This document shows positions 6,354 through 7,951 of a stretch of 7,951 bases of DNA, piece by piece; positions within the stretch are counted from its first letter, which is position 1; every line of letters begins with the position of its first letter. The stretch is from an uncultured Opitutales bacterium (GTDB lineage Bacteria > Verrucomicrobiota > Verrucomicrobiia > Opitutales > UBA9783). The DNA is taken from the NCBI GenBank assembly GCA_934700265.1, contig CAKUXH010000048.1:1-7951 (forward strand), given 5' to 3'. The notes below the pieces were generated by a model, which had not been told where the DNA came from, did not search any database, and saw only the letters and a list, made by a program, of their open reading frames with translations. A program made the translations under genes and the position numbers.

Positions 6354-7099
6354 TATTCTTCCAAATTGAGCGATGGATCCAACTCATAATTTGTATAAAC
6401 TTCCTTTACATCTTCTAAGTCATCCAAACGTTCAACTAATTTTAACAATTTAGCGCCTAACTCTGTGTCATTAATAGGAACTGTTGTTATAGGCAAATAA
6501 ACTAAATCACCAGATTCGATCTCTAATTTAGCATCCTCAAAGGCCTTCGAAACATTATAAAAATCTGTTGCTCCACAAGTAACTTCGTAATGATCTTCTT
6601 CCGTAACAACATCTTCTGCTCCTGCTTCTAAAGCTAGCTCAATCAGTTTATCTTCATCGATCTTATCTTTAGCAACTAAAAACTGACCTTTACGTTGAAA
6701 TGTAAAAGCTAAAGCACCTGAGTTAGCTAAATTACCACCGCACTTTGAGAAAGCATTACGAACGTCCGAAACAGCACGATTCTTATTGTCCGTAGTTACT
6801 TCAACAATAAATCCGACACCACCAGGACCATAACCTTCATAAATAAGCTCTTCAATCTGCTGACCTGGGATTTCTCCAGTTCCTTTTTGAATGGCTTTCT
6901 GAATGTTATCATTAGGCATATTAGCGGATTTTGCCTTACCCAATAAGGTACGTAGCTGTGGATTAAAGTCTGGATTTTTACCTCCCGACTTAACCGCTAA
7001 CGTAATTTCTTTACCAATAATACTAAACATCTTTCCACGTTTAGCATCAACGACAGCCTTATGTCGTTTAATTGTAGACCATTTACTATGTCCTGACAT
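6353..7099 (-). CDS. yebC: YebC/PmpR family protein
   Basis: This 248-residue protein is a full-length YebC/TACO1-family member. It has the diagnostic N-terminus SGHSKWSTIKRHKAVVDAKRG, then ANMPNDNIQKAIQKGTG near 60-76, EGYGPGGVGFIVE near 88-100 and NRAVSDVRNAFSKCGGNLA near 107-125. The acidic C-terminal domain continues to LVERLDDLEDVKEVYTN. Family members are described as DNA-binding transcriptional regulators (PmpR) and, more recently, as factors that relieve ribosome stalling on difficult peptides such as polyproline. Which role applies here cannot be read from sequence. It starts 7 nt after the yidC stop, with an A/T-only leader and no Shine-Dalgarno. It ends at TAATG overlapping the RluA-like gene. 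It is probably co-transcribed with both neighbours. Confidence 0.95.
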   Translation of the reverse strand: MSGHSKWSTIKRHKAVVDAKRGKMFSIIGKEITLAVKSGGKNPDFNPQLRTLLGKAKSANMPNDNIQKAIQKGTGEIPGQQIEELIYEGYGPGGVGFIVEVTTDNKNRAVSDVRNAFSKCGGNLANSGALAFTFQRKGQFLVAKDKIDEDKLIELALEAGAEDVVTEEDHYEVTCGATDFYNVSKAFEDAKLEIESGDLVYLPITTVPINDTELGAKLLKLVERLDDLEDVKEVYTNYELDPSLNLEE

Positions 7100-7106
7100 A
7101 ATTAAA

Positions 7107-7951
7107 TTAATTATTAAAAGTTACCGGTTGCACTATTTTTGTATGACGATTAGTCAACCATTGCTGAAAAATCGTAAACATATTTTGTACTGTCCAATAG
7201 AGAACGAGGGCAGCTGGAAAATTGTAGCAGAATATCAAGAATATAAATGGCATCCACATGATAATTTTCTGCTGCATGCCATCCATTGAAGGCGTTGGGG
7301 TTACCTTCATTTGAATAAACATTGTTATGCCCATAATAAGAGGTAAAATGTTTATCGGGAAAGATCCAATCATTGCTACGGTATCCGGAATAGATAAATC
7401 CTTAACCCATAAGAACGATTGAAATCTAATTTCCGATGATGTACGTAACATATAATACAAACCAATAAAAATAGGAATCTGGATAAATACCGGCAAACAC
7501 CCTGCTGCTGGATTTACACGATTTTCTTTAAATAGTTTCATAGTTTCAATCTGAAGTTTTTGAGGATTGTTTTTGAATTTTTCACGAATTTGCTGCAACG
7601 GTTTTTGAATGCTCGACATCTTTTTAGAAGAACGCAATTGAGCTTGTGTAATTGGCCACATTAACAGTTTAATGATAATAGTTAAAACGATAATGGTCCA
7701 ACCCCAATTAGAAATAAACATATTAATTCCACGCATGGACATTAATAAAATTTTACTAACAGCTCCAAACCATCCGAACTGCATCAATTGATCTTGTCCT
7801 TGCCCCATTTTATCAAGTAATATATAGTCCTTTGGTCCTACATAGTAAGTAGAAGAAACACAAGATTGTTTTCCCTCTAAATCAAATTTTAAGAAGCCCA
7901 ACATCGAATAATTTTTAGTAGACTTTTTCAAGGTAACCGCATATTCAGATG
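7107..7951 (-). CDS. yidC: Membrane protein insertase YidC, C-terminal part (5' partial)
   Basis: YidC inserts and folds inner-membrane proteins, alone or with SecYEG. The frame is open to the right window edge; the gene reads on past the TTG at 7929-7931, so no start codon is in view. The visible 281 or so residues begin with the end of a periplasmic P1-like domain (VGPKDYILLD), typical of Gram-negative YidC. The Oxa1/YidC core follows: NWGWTIIVLTIIIKLLMWPI, then a charged cytoplasmic hairpin (KPLQQIREKFKNNPQKL). Next are NPAAGCLPVFIQIPIFIGLYYML, GITMFIQMKVTP, and a final helix pair ending QQWLTNRHTK. The groove Arg of E. coli YidC (R366) corresponds to Lys here (codon 7668-7670). The tail after the last helix is short. 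It is followed by yebC after 7 nt. Confidence 0.95.
   Translation of the reverse strand, partial: SEYAVTLKKSTKNYSMLGFLKFDLEGKQSCVSSTYYVGPKDYILLDKMGQGQDQLMQFGWFGAVSKILLMSMRGINMFISNWGWTIIVLTIIIKLLMWPITQAQLRSSKKMSSIQKPLQQIREKFKNNPQKLQIETMKLFKENRVNPAAGCLPVFIQIPIFIGLYYMLRTSSEIRFQSFLWVKDLSIPDTVAMIGSFPINILPLIMGITMFIQMKVTPTPSMDGMQQKIIMWMPFIFLIFCYNFPAALVLYWTVQNMFTIFQQWLTNRHTKIVQPVTFNN

Noticed and set aside
6903..7289. Plus-strand open frame of 128 codons spanning the yebC start and yidC end
   Set aside because: Crosses two highly conserved minus-strand genes and resembles no family.

Overview
The window is AT-rich, ordinary bacterial chromosome, densely packed with housekeeping genes. I see no transposase, integrase, phage gene or CRISPR array. 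The periplasmic-domain remnant on the YidC fragment, together with DUF502, points to a Gram-negative-type bacterium. The combination of DUF502, NrnA-TruB-RibF, YebC and YidC would fit the Verrucomicrobiota or wider PVC group, but that is an inference from gene content and is weak. TGA is used as a stop (truB) and TGG reads Trp, so the code is standard. Low GC plus several domain-reduced proteins would suit a host-associated or streamlined lineage, again as inference.

Layout: positions 1-4839 hold a plus-strand run of six genes: the tail of a DUF502 membrane protein, a short MscS-type channel, nrnA (DHH/DHHA1 phosphoesterase), truB, ribF and a short ComEC. The last four are linked by overlaps (26 nt, then ATGA, then TAGTG), which suggests one translationally coupled unit. 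Two tRNA genes (Lys-CTT and Thr-TGT, 2 nt apart) follow at 4904-5056, then a plus-strand Nudix hydrolase at 5168-5671. It converges tail to tail, with 4 bp between stop codons, on a minus-strand run that reads yidC (cut by the right edge), yebC and a divergent RluA-type pseudouridine synthase-like gene.

Functional theme: RNA turnover and modification (NrnA, TruB, the RluA-like protein, tRNAs), flavin cofactor synthesis (RibF), translation-related regulation (YebC) and membrane biogenesis or transport (YidC, MscS, ComEC, DUF502).

I did not find a convincing new system. The points most worth a second look are proteins that lack an expected part: RibF has lost the riboflavin-kinase signature, ComEC ends before the metallo-beta-lactamase domain, MscS lacks its cytoplasmic vestibule, and the RluA-like protein keeps the catalytic Asp position but has changed several surrounding active-site residues.
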